From Aphelocoma coerulescens (taxonomy: Eukaryota; Chordata; Aves; Passeriformes; Corvidae), in the NCBI RefSeq assembly GCF_041296385.1, contig NC_091013.1, positions 71,827,563 to 71,891,562 on the forward strand: a stretch of DNA of 64,000 nucleotides. Direction: 5' to 3'. The notes under the pieces are model-generated. The model was not told where the DNA came from, searched no databases, and saw only the letters and a list, made by a program, of their open reading frames with translations. Each line of letters begins with the position of its first letter. Positions within the stretch are counted from its first letter, which is position 1. This document shows, piece after piece, positions 50,101 to 63,919 of the stretch. A program made the translations under genes and the position numbers.

Positions 50101-51048
50101 GTAAGTATGGTGGGTGTGCTGCCAGACCCCAGCTTTAGTTCAAGGTGGCAGCCTGGTCTGTAAGGTCACCCTTGTTTGGGTGCCTATGTTACCAATAGAT
50201 GCTTCACTCACGCACTCACTGAAGATTTCAGGACTCGTCTGCAAGATGCATTTTTGGTGGCTCCTGCCAGTTGGTGAGGTGAGTCGAGTCGTGTGCTGCT
50301 GGCTGAGGGTTTATCCTAATGCGGGCTTTTTGCTGCTGGGAATTCCTCTGAATCTCCACCTCATCCCTCTGGCACTCCCTGGCTGCTGCACACTTGCTAG
50401 GGTGCAAAAGAGTGTCCTCTCTGCTGAGAAAGAAGCTGCTCACAGAAAGATGCTTTGATACAGAGCATCTGTACTCACAGCTGATCAAGGATTAATTCTG
50501 GTCCCTTCGGGATCTATTTAAAGTATCTGGAGATAAGAGTTTTGTCTTCTGAATTGCTGCAGAATTAATCTTAAGATGATCTGCAGGTCCACAGTCTCTG
50601 GAAAATACAAACCAAATCCCTTCTAAGCCCTTGACTCCCACTAGGAGAGGCCCTGGATCAAACTCAGAGCATGCGCTGTGCAACTCAGCTGATGCATTAA
50701 AACTAAGCCACACTTTGCTAATTAAGGATTCCTGTCTTTTCAAGCACATTCTGGGCAGGCTGCTTGTTATCACGCCTCTAATTAAGGCTGCAACAGACTC
50801 ACCAGTTGAGACTGAAAGCTTGCTAGTTAAACTGAAAACCGACTGTATGCTAAATTATTAAAGGGAGTTGTTTTTTTTTAAAATGCATTTTATGGGATCT
50901 GTAAGCATTACCTTGGAATTTAGTTTCCATGGTGCTTGGAGATCATATCAAGAACAGCATAGTGGCATAGCAGCTGCCTGTCTGAGATCATGCTGGCTTT
51001 CCTCTGTGTGTTACTTGAAATATTTTTCTCTTCTTCTCCTCCTCCTTT

Positions 51049-51064
51049 AAAAAAAAAAAAAAAA
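51049..51064. repeat. Poly-A tract in the intron after coding exon 1
   Basis: About 16 A residues following a pyrimidine-rich stretch. Confidence 0.85.
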
Positions 51065-51892
51065 GAGAAGATGAAAAGCCAGATTCAATTAGACTCATGT
51101 CCTTAAGAAATCAGAGTCCTGTAGCTATTTTGTGAATAACATTCACTGCAATGAGTAGATAAAAATACTTTTTAAAAAAGTAAGTGTATAATTTTCTCCA
51201 GACTTCTAAAATGGACTCTGCTTAGGCTACACATAGATAAATTGAACAGATTTCTTGGTAATTTTTCTTCTGTTCCAGAAAAGTAATGATAAATCGTCTC
51301 CTTCATGCCCTTCATCTAGTTGGTTTTGGGGCCCTTCCTACCATGATACTGGACGACCAAAATGAGTGACATAGCGGTGGTTGCTGTCCCAAAACCTGAT
51401 TCTGCAAATGCACAATGAAAACTTTTGCCTACTGAATGTTCTACTCCAAGGATCTGGGCTCAGAGTGGTATTTCTGAGATTTTTTTTTTCCCCCTCTCAT
51501 AATGGATTTTGAACAACTGCCTCAGTTTTTATCTCAGAGTTGACTGCTCACTGTATTGTCACAAGGCAGAAAATACAGTAAAAAATAAGTAGATACTGTC
51601 TGTGAATGTGTTTGAATACAACTTTGTGACTTTTATTTCAGTCCTGTGTCAAGAATGTGTATTTGCAAACTGTCTTTCTCATAATTTGTGAGAAAGGGTG
51701 GCTAAGATGGAAAAACACTGGGGGAGGATATGAGGTATAGGAGGTCTCTTTATCTCTCCCAGCATTTCTCTCAGTGCTAACTGTCCCGTTTGTGAGCAAG
51801 GACAACTCCCAGCAGCTTCTGGGGCATGGAGGAGAAAGATATGTTTGGTGCCACTATAAGGCCCCAATCAACTCGCTTGATGAGACGTTTGA

Positions 51893-52610
51893 AAGTGTTT
51901 ATAATGGTTCCTGTACTCTGGGTTAGACACATGGGAGAAATACCAACCAGATATTCTCAAGAGGTCGAAACAACACAAAAGTTTACTGGCAAAGTTCAGA
52001 AAAATCAGGAGACTTTGGCAAAAAACTTAGTACAACATCCAGTCAACATAAAACACTTCTCACAGCATTGATTTAGCCCATCCAACTTAGCAAACTTTAA
52101 ACCTGTTCCATATTAAGTTACTCAAAATGTTCCAAGAAGAGGGAATTAGAATAAGGAGTGAAAGATAGAAAAGACATACAAAAGCACACATAGCTACCAG
52201 CTCCTGGGTTCCAGCAGTGTTCAGATACCAACTCCAGGAGGGTAGGGTCAAGACGTGCTGGACTTATGCTCCACCTTAAAAAACCCTGGGCCTTTGTGGG
52301 GCCTCCCCAGAGGTGGGACTTCTGGTCATTTGGCCACTCAGGAGCTGGGTTAGGCGGAGTGGAGTCATGCTCCTGGTGTGCCAGTGCAGGGCTGGAATAG
52401 AGGCTGGGGGGTGTGGGGGCAGGGCACTGCCTCACTAGGGCAAGGCTTGACCAGCTCTCTCTCACACACAGAGGCATCACTAAATGTCTTGAGACGTCAG
52501 TCCTTTCAGCCTCTGACAGGCACATGCTGCACTTCAGAGCCAAGGCTTGAGAGGGGCAGAACGCCAAGTTTTTCTTAATCTTGCTGAGAAAATGCCAAGC
52601 AGTGCATCAA
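51893..52610 (-). mobile_element. Possible LTR-like element in the intron after coding exon 1, minus orientation
   Basis: This roughly 700-base block differs from the intron around it. On the minus strand it has a GC-rich U3-like half, a TATA-like ttttttaagg near 52280, and a T-rich half with cagtaaac near 51985. I could not find matching target-site duplications or firm ends; the edges given are rough. Its texture resembles passerine LTRs, but without a repeat library this stays tentative. An unrelated old repeat or plain intron is the alternative. Confidence 0.3.
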
Positions 52611-54896
52611 AAATGAGCTTGCATCTCTAAGGGGCTCAACCAGCTTGGTGTTTTCATGCTGAGGTTCTCAGATATATGCTCAGGAAGTATTATGAGGGTG
52701 GAAAAAGAAATCCTGGGGTCCAAGGATAGGTGGGCAGTAGATTTTAATTAATTGAAGTGACTTGACTTGAGGGAAGGCTTGTGTGGAGTCTTGGAGGTGG
52801 GTGATGAGAAAAAAATGGGCATGCAACTGATCAGTTATGGTCTAGAGAAAAGGAGGAAGGTGTTCAGGATCTGATGAGAACTTTCTTCTGGGATGATGTC
52901 GATTTGGGGAACTGTGCCAGATTGTGGGATGCATTTCAGGAACTGGAAACTGGTGGGAGCTGGTAGTATGATGAATAGCAGCATCTCTGGTAAGCAGCTG
53001 CTGCTGGGGTTTCCTGGCACTTGGTGACCTCCTTATCTGTGCCTGTTCCTGCAGCGAGCCTAGCACCTGAGCTCTGCAGTTCTCCTGGGAGCTGTGTGCT
53101 GTAGGCAGGACCCAAATCCAATCTGGGGAGGCTGTGCTGACCCAGAACGAGTAAATCCTCCTGGGTACAAGCTGAATCTCTTTGCACTGTGCTCTCTAAT
53201 AACAGCAAGATATTATCCAGGTGTCTGCATTGTTGAAAGAATGTCAGATTCCCCCTGTTCCCTCAAGCCTGTTGGTTACAGAAAGTTCCGGATAAATGGC
53301 TGATAGTTATGTGGAACTGGCATCCAAGCAGCTGGCATCTAATGTAACACATGCAGGAGCTGGGTGTTCCTGTCCTAGAACGTAAAATATTAAAGCTAGG
53401 ACCAAAAAAAAGCACTAAAATAGTCTTTTTCCTCAAATTGTGCCAAGGCTAAGCTGAAATTTTTAATGTGGTAAATGATAACTTTTGCAATTTCTTAAGA
53501 TTAAATTGGTGGCAGTGATGTCCAAACTCTTTAAAGGTGTTCACACTGTGCACTCTTCTGTCCTGGTTAACAGAAGAGTCTCCCAACAGGTCTGTTCTGC
53601 AGCTTAATTTTTATGCTGTTGCAAAGCTGGATTGGGCAGGTGAGTGTTCCCAGCTGTGCTGCAGGTGCTGCCCACCACTGCTGCAGAGGATTTGGCTGTA
53701 GGTGAGCACAGACATTGTTTGACAGGATTGCAGGTGCCGGAGTTGGGACCTGAACACCCACTCACAGGTGAGTGTGGCAGGACAGACTGTTCTGGGTGGA
53801 AAGGGGCCCCTGATGGCATCCTCTGAGGAACTGCTCTGCAAGCCAAAACCAAGCCAAGCTCTTTTTTTAACTAGGTAATTATGTACAGTAGTAATTATAA
53901 CATGCAATTAGGTGCTGTTATATATAGTGTATGTACTGTATAAGACATTGGGAGTGTAACAGTAGCCACTTTAACACAGGAGAGAATGAAGGTGGCTTTT
54001 ACCCAAACCTACTTATTTTACAAAATGCTGTCACTGTCTGGTGGTAGCTCTTTATTGTTACTATTTCAGTTCTCTCAAATTACTTTTATGGCCCAGACAC
54101 TGTCCCAAACTTGCTTGTCCTGAGACCCCAGGTTCAGTCCTTGCCCCAGCAAGCTGCATGTAGTTGAATGCACTTGAACCACAGCAAACAGCGGCCCCAG
54201 AGGGTGAAGTCTGAGCACTTTTGGAGGCAGGAGCTATGCCACTTGCTGTGATCATCACCAGCATTCTGCAATAGGCTGACTTACGCTCAGATAACACGTA
54301 AATTGTATCTGGGTCTTTTTCCTGCTTGCGTGCTCTGGCACTGGAGGTTGGAGCAGACCTGAGTGTTGCCAGAGTGCAGAGCTGGGCAAGTGGTGTGGTC
54401 CAGGCTCTGGTGCTCCAGCATTGCACTGCTGGAGGGCAGCTGGATTCTGTAAGGTCTCTCTGCCTGGGCTGCAGCCACCTAACTGGGGCTGCCAGAGACT
54501 TGTGCCAGCATTACATTTGGACCTCTCTGGTAATAGAAATTACCAGGTTTGGGGGAAGGTCGGCCTGTTGAGGGTGTAAGGAAAAGGTCAGTCAGGGCAG
54601 TATCTAAGGCAAAGTTGAGGTTTGCAAAGAAGCCTGACTAAAAGGATTTTTCTCATCTTGTCAGCTCAGCATAAGTCTGAGGCCCACGACCTGTGTGTGT
54701 TACCATCAGAGCAGATGCCAAGCAAAAACACAGGCTGTGGGCTGGATATGGAGAGGAAAGTCTACTCCCAGCACCTGGGAGCACATGCAAGGTTGCTTTG
54801 AGGCCCTCCATATTGAAAAACCTTACAAGGTTCCCCCTGGTTTGGAACATGTGCCAGCTACAAAGGGTGATCTTTGTCCTTTCTGTCCTCTGGCAG

Positions 54897-55055
54897 GAAC
54901 CTCGAGTGTGGCCAGAGCCTGGAGCGCTACATTTGATGAAATCATAGGGCAGCACATTGAAAAATTTTGTAAAAAATACATGACGATGGATGCTCCTGGA
55001 GTGCTAGCAAAATACCCAGACATCTTTGCTGTGGTGATAATCGTCATCCTAACAG
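54897..55055 (+). CDS. SLC7A1: SLC7A1 coding exon 2 (residues 124-177)
   Basis: The acceptor is cctctggcag and the exon starts at 54897, completing the Gly124 codon with GA. It then reads [14 protein letters not shown], a CAT-family signature that directly follows helix 3. A variable stretch at about 139-163 matches the extracellular loop region that differs among CAT paralogues; its lysine-rich [16 protein letters not shown] resembles CAT-1. The next hydrophobic segment, [13 protein letters not shown] (165-177), starts helix 4. The donor at 55056 is GTGAGG, and one base of codon 177 is carried over. The exon is 159 bases long. An upstream reading frame that seems to continue it leftward is intronic: the strong polypyrimidine-AG and the conserved protein join fix the boundary. 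Confidence 0.95.
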
Positions 55056-57234
55056 GTGAGGCACTGGAGGGATTTGTGGGTCTTGCACCTCCTTCTGTAA
55101 TCCCATTGTTTGCTTTTGGAATGAGCATGAAGTCCTGATTTATTTTGGACAACATATTAAAGGCTTTTTCTTTGCTGCAAGTGTTGGATTGACCTATATA
55201 GCTGCTGTGGAGTTAGCACAGGGCATAGCCTGTTTACAAGGTTTATAATTAGAGGGGAGCATTCCTGATATATTTGAGCCACTTTTAAAACCTTCAATCA
55301 AATTTTATATAAGGAGGAAAAGAAAAGATGACTTGTTATCCTCAGTCAGGTATGGAAATTTAATCCTTCCCTCTACAAATCCTATTACACAAGAATTTAA
55401 TGCAGTTGCTCTATCAACCTTATTCCCTTTTTGATAATCTGCCAGTTTTTGATGCCTTGAGCCAGGAAAGTGAGGGGAAAAAAAGAAAGAGGACTTGGTT
55501 ACAGTCTCATGTACTACTGTTTTTTTTTTCTAAAAATATATATGGGCTTCAATTTGCAAAAGTGAACACAAGACTCCAGAGAAATAAATGTGTTCTAGAC
55601 AGTCTGCGCCTCTTTTTTTTTTCTAAAAATGTGCCAAGGCTTTGATCATAAATTGGAAAAGTTTTGACAACTTGGAAGATCAAAATGCTTCAGAATGTTT
55701 ACCTCTGCTCCAACTGGATCTTGCAAAGCATTACCAAGTTTAGGCAAATTTTAAAAATTACGCTTCGGTACTCTGTGATTTCCAGCACGCAGAAGCTGCA
55801 GTGTCACACTAGCAAGGTTATTCTGACATTTCCCATTCTGATTGGAATGGCCTTCTCATGGTGTGAGCTGTGCTTACAGGGACAGGCCTCATAAATAAGG
55901 GATGCTTTGGCATTTGGATCTAGGATTACATTGAGGGCTGCTGAAGCCAATAGCAGCCCTCTGTTTTCAGGATTACATCTGAATGGGAGAGATTTTCCTC
56001 TTTGTTCATTTGTATGTAATATGAATTGTTCTCATTTAAAATCAGAATCTGGTCTTTCACCTCATATATAATTTACAAAATTTAGAACTCCTAACTTAAG
56101 CACTGCTGAGGTGTAAAATGAAAAAGGTTACTTTATAATAAGGTGGCATTATGCTCCTGCATGAAGCAAATTCCATGGATTTTAATAAAATAGGCAAACC
56201 ATTCTTTTCTAAAAAAAAGCTGCTGAATGAGCAGCTTTAGTCCCAAATATAATCACCACAAGTTTATTTCTGCTTGCACTGTCTTGAGCTTCAGATTTCT
56301 AAATGGTACAGATTTTCATGGGCTGGTATGCAGTCTTATCAAACACTCCTGATATGGCAGTGTCAACTTATTTCCTATTTTCAAAGAAGGAAAGGTGAAT
56401 ACACAGGATGCTCCTCTGTCCTTCAAGTCCCTTGGAGTAGTAGTAAAAGAACACTGTTGTGCTTCTCTTCTCCTTCAGGCCCATAGGAAGTTTTTTTACT
56501 TCTCCTTCAGCCTTAGATTTGGGTTAAAGGTTTCAGTTCTTAAAAATCAGGCACCTGAAGAGGAACTTAAGGGAGCTTGTCAACCTGAGAAGCCAAGCTA
56601 TGCCTCAGTGAAATTCTGTTTGCCAAGGCCTGTAGCCATGCTCTTCTCCAGATATATGATCTTAAGACCAATCTGAAATCCTGCTCTCACTGAACTCACT
56701 TGCAAAACTCTTGCTGATTTAGGTGGGAGCAGGGTTCCCAAGATGCTACCTTCTTCTTTGTCTTCAGCACTAGAAGGTAGAATCAGAGGTAGAATCCTTC
56801 TGGATTCGACTCCTTGCTCATATTTCCCTGTTTCTAAGGAAAGTTGAGTGTTGTTCATAACTTCTACATTTGGCCAAGACCTCTAAGACAATGTTCCTTC
56901 ATGAAAAACTACCTGTTGTGCTTTCTCTAGGTCTCTGTATGGAGTTGGAGGCTGTGGGAGTAGTTAAGATGTGTTAGCAAAGCACTTTATCAGGGACACA
57001 GTCCACATGGGTGTGCTGGGTGGGAAGGTGTGTCACATTCCGCAGCAGTAATGTCTAGTCTGGAGTCTTCATCCTGCTTCTGGGCGAGTTAATCCTGAGC
57101 TGCCTGGATCTGTGAAGAAACAAAGTGTGATAATTTGGGTGGAGCACAGCATGAACACAGTTGAGCTACATCTGCGAGTCCCCAGTGCCTGCTGCTGCTG
57201 GTGAAATACCTGACCTATGCCATTTTTTCCCCAG
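55056..57234 (+). other. SLC7A1: Intron after coding exon 2 (2.2 kb)
   Basis: GT-AG intron. The motif ttttttttttctaaaaat occurs twice, near 55520 and 55610, about 100 bases apart. Otherwise unremarkable. Confidence 0.85.
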
Positions 57235-57409
57235 GCCTTTTAGCTTTTGGAGTGAAAGAATCTGCCCTGGTGAACAAAGTGTTCACCTGCATCAACGTCC
57301 TTGTGCTTGGATTTGTCGTGATCTCCGGCTTCGTGAAAGGATCTGTTAAAAACTGGAATCTGACTGAACAGGACATTTACAACACCAGCCATAGCATTTC
57401 CAAAGACAA
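57235..57409 (+). CDS. SLC7A1: SLC7A1 coding exon 3: helix 5 and start of the glycosylated extracellular loop (residues 177-235)
   Basis: The acceptor is tttttccccag and the exon starts at 57235. It reads [18 protein letters not shown] and continues with the helix [15 protein letters not shown] (196-210), then [13 protein letters not shown]. This is the KESA...VNK segment shared by all CATs followed by the CAT-1-type third extracellular loop. Two N-glycosylation sequons are visible here, N218-L-T and N226-T-S; mammalian CAT-1 also carries N-linked glycans in this loop. The exon ends with the first two bases of an Asn codon (235). The donor is CAA|GTAGGT, which lacks the usual G at -1 and is the weakest donor in the gene, but the frame requires it. 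An in-frame TAG lies across that boundary, so reading through it would truncate the protein. Confidence 0.93.
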
Positions 57410-59304
57410 GTAGGTTGGATGTTTTCTTTTCATTTCAGAAGATGGTGCATTTTCAACCACAAGTTTAAATGGGGGGTTGTGGACTGAGTTAGAAAACCAG
57501 TGAATGGGATGGCTGCCTCCTTTGCCAGATACCTTGGAGGCAAAGCTTGTCCTTGGTGCGTATTTGCTGAAAGCAGGCTGTACCTATGGGCTGAAAGTGC
57601 TAGGAGTTGGCTGCATCGTGGGCTCTGTTGTAGGACTGACCATTTCTAGCCTTATGACCAGTATAGCGTCCAAAGTTGAGAGAAAAGAGCTCTTTAGACA
57701 GTGTCCTACTCAAGGCTACACCGGGCTGGCTCTCCTATCTGTATGAAGCCATGTCCAAGTATAGCTGTGTATTTTCTTTGAATACTTGGGCAACATGTTT
57801 GGAGCATTGTTACACCTTTTAGACACCTTGTCTCAAATGCTTCAACGAAGTGAAGGCAAGTTGCAGATTATTTTAATGCATTTCAGCAAGCATATCATAA
57901 ATCTGTTTTTAATGACATTTTGCTGTTTGGCCAAAGTTCTGTCATCCTATACAAGATCAAAATTAAGGAGCTTACAAGGCTTACCAGTAAGACAAAGCTA
58001 TTAATTTTTTCTTGAGACTGTACAACAGAATTAGGACCTTTAAATATCTCCACATGTATCATCTCAGTCCTGGATTGCTACCTAAACTCTTAATGGTGGC
58101 CTGCAAGGAAGCACAGTTGCACAAAATCTGATGAGATTCATAAATGTTGTGTGGGTCAAATTTATCTTGTGTAAAAGCCGCTTCTTGAGCCTCTTTTCAA
58201 AATTCAACCTGCTGCAAACAAATTGGTTCTATAGGACAGGTCCCCTCTCCTTCCCTGCTGCTATTCCCATGCAAGGAGCAATTAGTGCAAGAGTTTCAAA
58301 GTATAGCTGCAGCTCTTTGACCTGTAGGACTTAATATTTTTGTAAAATCTGTCTGGGGTTTATTTTATCATTATTTCCAGAGTAATCCACATTTGGGTTG
58401 CGCTATTTCTGTAGGCCAGTTTTCATCTAAGTCTCAGCAGAGCTGCAATGAGAGAGTTCAGATGCTTTTATGCAAGAAGACTTGCAGATTTGGGATTTAC
58501 TTTAGTTTAACTGCCTTAATTCATCTTTACAAAGGCTTTTCACTGAAAAAGTGACCTAAATCACTTGAACTGAAGGGTATGCTTGTTATATGTCACTCAA
58601 CACAAGGCACATGGATCTGGGGTCCCCATCCAAAGTGCACTGAGATCAGCCTGGGCTTGTCTCCTGACTTAAATGAGCTTTGGATAAGGCTCACCAAAGC
58701 ATTTGGTGTGTCAAGGATCCAGGCTCCACTTCTCTCTCATGGTTGCAAGCATGGTTTGAGTATGAGCTTGGCATAAGGACTTTGGAAGTTGAGAATGGAA
58801 GATGGGGTGGATTTTAAACAGTCGTGGCACCTTGGATTCCTCTCATATGTCTAGTCACCTACACTTTGTCTGAGTCCATCTGATGTAAAAAGTGGATGGC
58901 TTACCTGTTTCTCAGTCTTCAGCTTTTCCAAAAGCTTTTCCTAAAGCTTCTGTTTGAATGAATGTGTATCTACACACATGCAGTAATGTTAGGAGAGGAT
59001 TTTTAATATTCATGCTATTTTCTCCTTGTCTTAGCCAAGACATTTTTATCCACCTCACAAAACAGGTGGTAGGAACAAAGCGTGAACCATTTTTATTCCG
59101 TGCATTCCCCAGCCTGTTGCAGGCCAGTCCAAAGCTCAGCAGTGGGTAGGGCTTAGCATTTTGCCTGGTATTTGTATGCTAGCATGTGAAAGGGACAGCC
59201 TGATCCTTCAAACTTCAGCTTTGGATTTTGTTATGAGCTGTGTGAATAGCTTTGTGCCTCCCAGCTAGGCAGGATTACTTCTAACCCAGTGCCATGCCTT
59301 TCAG
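57410..59304 (+). other. SLC7A1: Intron after coding exon 3 (1.9 kb)
   Basis: Donor GTAGGT after CAA, acceptor tgcctttcag. No further feature is recognised. Confidence 0.85.
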
Positions 59305-59429
59305 TCAAACACAGGAAGAAAAGCTCTACGGTGTTGGAGGTTTTATGCCCTATGGATGGAAAGGAGTCCTCTCAGGGGCAGCCACGTGTTTTTATGCTTT
59401 TGTGGGATTTGACTGTATTGCTACTACAG
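59305..59429 (+). CDS. SLC7A1: SLC7A1 coding exon 4: end of extracellular loop 3 and helix 6 (residues 235-277)
   Basis: The acceptor is gcctttcag and the exon starts at 59305. Its first base completes Asn235, giving a third sequon, N235-Q-T, created across the splice junction. The short loop end ([18 protein letters not shown]) is divergent until GGFMP. Then come the invariant CAT residues [22 protein letters not shown] (256-277). The donor at 59430 is GTAAGA, with one base of Gly277 carried over. The exon is 125 bases. The loop is where CAT-1 orthologues vary most, and it is the site contacted by ecotropic murine leukaemia virus on rodent CAT-1. No functional claim about virus use is made for this bird sequence. 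Confidence 0.94.
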
Positions 59430-61011
59430 GTAAGAGGGAAGATGTCTTCATTCTGGTTATGAACCTGGCTGCTGGTAGACTGACTTTCAGTAATGTTGCA
59501 GAGCGCTGATAATAGGGAATTCACGACACCGCATTTGTCATCCCTCTGAACTTCAGCTCAAAATAGGCTTTTGGCTCAGCTTCTACTAATAGTGAAAGTG
59601 CTGAATTTGTTCAAGTCCCTGAGTGCCCAAGTGCTGACTTCTAGCTGCTGTGGCATGCAGATAGGCTGTATAACCCACAAGCTTCCTCCTTTCTTCTTTG
59701 CCTGCAGGGCCCAAGCTTGTGGATGGTCAGATACGACACTAACCAGGTCAGACTCCACAGAAAACACGTCCAGGTTTACCAGCTAGGGCAAACAGGGAAG
59801 GCCCAGGTTCGGATGCCTGGTATGAGTTTGAGCCTCTAACTCCAGATGATACTTTAAGCAACAGGTTATTCTGGAACAGAGTTCTTCAGTGCCTTCAGCT
59901 GAAGAGGCTCTGATGGCTTGGAGTATTTTAGAGATCCAAAGAAAGAGGAAGCCTCTGGGGAGTAATCTGCACCCTTAAGCTGTGCCTCAGAATCAGGAGG
60001 AGTTTTTACCTCTAAAGGTTAAGAGGTCTCATTTCGAGAGAGAAGCCATCAGCATAGTTATATTTCTTGTGGCTAAGAAGAATCCTAATTCCCTGAAGAA
60101 AGGATTATCCTTAATTTCACATTTGGCAAGAACGGTTGGAGCAGAGGGAGAAGGAAATCGTCACAGACAGATAAAGGATTACTATGTCTTGTTCTAAGCA
60201 AGGAGTTTGAGAAGTGCTCAATTATTCCAGCTAGCCCTGGAGCCTCTCCTTGTAAGAGAAACATTCATCTGCTTTTGACTTGTAGGTGTATGGATCTATG
60301 TTTATCAGTTTATCCTGCTGAAATGCTGTACCTCAGGAGCTCTTGCTTCCAGAGCAGTTTTGTAGGACTATGAATACACAAATCTGTTTTGTACTTGATC
60401 AGTGCCTGAATTTTGAGGAATTTTGGTTTTTTACACACATTTTTTCCTACTTGTTTGTTGAAAATTTTCCATAAAAACTAGAGGGGGTCCTTTTTCTAAG
60501 ATGCGTTTTCAAAGATTCATATGACTTTCAGGTACTCTGCCTTTCTCCGGAACTGGACACCTATGGCGCCATGATCATGGTGTATCAGTTCTGGTGGAGA
60601 TGCTACTAAAATGGGCATCCAAGGATTTTCCCTACAGCTGCACAATAATTTCTTGTTTCATCATCTGTGATCATTGAACTCTTCTTGAGTGTGCACCATC
60701 AGTAGGATAGAAGGACTATAGAAGGATGATCTATTTTGGGGAAAGGACTATTTTTAATCCAGATTGTTTCTGTGCCTGAGTTTACAAGGCTTCCATGAAT
60801 GTGTGTCAGAAGAAGTGACAGGAGCAGCAGAAATGGGAGCAAACAGGCTGTGGGTATTCCCAGTGGATGGAGCAGGCCATGAGGAATATTGTGGTCAAAG
60901 AGCACGTCTGTGCCCACGAAGCCTTTGAAAGCCCCAGCCAGCACTCCTGCCCTAGGCTGGGATAAAGTTCTTGCTGGTCACTTAGCTGATATTTAAATTC
61001 CTTTCTTCTAG
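59430..61011 (+). other. SLC7A1: Intron after coding exon 4 (1.6 kb)
   Basis: Donor GTAAGA, acceptor tttcttctag. No further feature is recognised. Confidence 0.85.
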
Positions 61012-61234
61012 GCGAGGAGGTAAAAAACCCTCAGAAGGCCATTCCTATTGGCATTGTGGCATCTCTGCTCATCTGCTTTGTGGCTTATTTTGGCGTGTCA
61101 GCTGCCCTGACACTCATGATGCCTTACTACCAGCTGGATACCAATAGCCCTTTACCCAATGCCTTTAAATATGTGGGTTGGGATGGAGCCAATTATGCAG
61201 TGGCTGTCGGTTCCTTGTGTGCACTTTCTACGAG
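61012..61234 (+). CDS. SLC7A1: SLC7A1 coding exon 5: helices 7-8 region (residues 277-351)
   Basis: The acceptor is tttcttctag and the exon starts at 61012. It reads [19 protein letters not shown], the near-invariant cytosolic loop and start of helix 7 in CATs. It continues [19 protein letters not shown] and the extracellular segment [22 protein letters not shown], then [12 protein letters not shown]. The donor at 61235 is GTAAGG, and the first two bases of the Ser351 codon (AG) precede it. At 223 bases it is the longest internal coding exon here. Residues such as [15 protein letters not shown] are closer to CAT-1 than to CAT-2. No stop, frameshift or missing conserved residue is seen. Confidence 0.95.
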
Positions 61235-62018
61235 GTAAGGCACTGCTCTTCATTTTTGCATCTCTCAAGGCAAACATGTATCTCCACCTCCTCTGAAAAA
61301 TGGAGCAGAGACCAGGGATGAAATTTGGAGCTACTGACTTCAAAAGGACCAGAATTTCATCCTGTGATAGATACCAGAGAAACAGGTGACCAGTATCACT
61401 TCAGAAACTCCCATCTTAGCAGAACACCCAGCAGGTGCATCTCAGGAATATAAATCTGGATTGAGTGACTAAGTCATGGAGGCAACTATGCAATGCAAGC
61501 ACAGTTTGGGTGCAAGACATCCTAGCCTGCTGGATGGAGAGCAGACTTGTGTCAGGTAGTGTAGGGTGCATCTTCAGGAGTGCATGGGGCATACCATATC
61601 CAGGGCCATATGTCTGCAGGTTACCTGCAGGACAGGCATCTGGATGGGAAGCAGGGCAAGCTGGAGGCAGAACATGTCACCTTCTGAACTCAGAAGGCCT
61701 ATTTCAGATCAACTTAGACGTGCTCAATTAGGTAAGCAACTTGCAGAGGCTCACAGAAGTGACAGCTCTTTTACTACCTGAAAGTCAGGCTGGTTTTATG
61801 GCCATTGGCTAAGTTTAGCTATCCAAAATCGTAGAGCTGCACCTCAGTTACCAGTTATCAGTAACATGGGTGTTCAGAGGGAGTCCTTGAAGGAGAAGCT
61901 GAAGTGAATGAAAGCCACCTGTTCTACAGTTACACTGCCATAAACTTGATTTCATTTGTGTGCCTGTGCTCAGCAGGAGGTAATATAAGTAGATTATTTC
62001 TCCTTCCTGTGTCCATAG
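61235..62018 (+). other. SLC7A1: Intron after coding exon 5 (0.8 kb)
   Basis: Donor GTAAGG, acceptor gtgtccatag. It is the shortest intron in the window. It was searched by eye for a duplicate of the next exon, as found in SLC7A2, and none was seen. Confidence 0.85.
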
Positions 62019-62158
62019 TCTCCTTGGCTCCATGTTTCCGATGCCTCGAATAATTTATGCTATGGCAGAAGATGGACTTCTCTTTAAATTTTTGGCTAAA
62101 GTCAATGAGAAGAGAAAAACTCCCTTAATTGCAACAGTGACATCAGGAGCTACTGCAG
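62019..62158 (+). CDS. SLC7A1: SLC7A1 coding exon 6: substrate-affinity loop region (residues 351-398)
   Basis: The acceptor is gtgtccatag and the exon starts at 62019, completing Ser351 (AG|T). It reads [46 protein letters not shown]. In the paralogue SLC7A2 the equivalent exon is present twice and alternatively spliced, giving the low-affinity CAT-2A or high-affinity CAT-2B forms. The sequence here is the single CAT-1-type exon, and I saw no second copy in either flanking intron. The donor at 62159 is GTAGGA, with one base of Ala398 carried over. The exon is 140 bases, with the frame kept on both sides. Confidence 0.95.

Positions 62159-63919
<1,761 letters not shown>

Larger units (their letters stand above)
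50101..54896 (+). other. SLC7A1: Intron after coding exon 1 (4.8 kb)
   Basis: GT-AG intron: donor GTAAGT, acceptor cctctggcag. It holds a poly-A tract, a perfect 8-bp inverted repeat (ctttctca/tgagaaag at 51673-51695) and a possible LTR remnant. No second copy of a CAT exon is seen. Confidence 0.85.
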
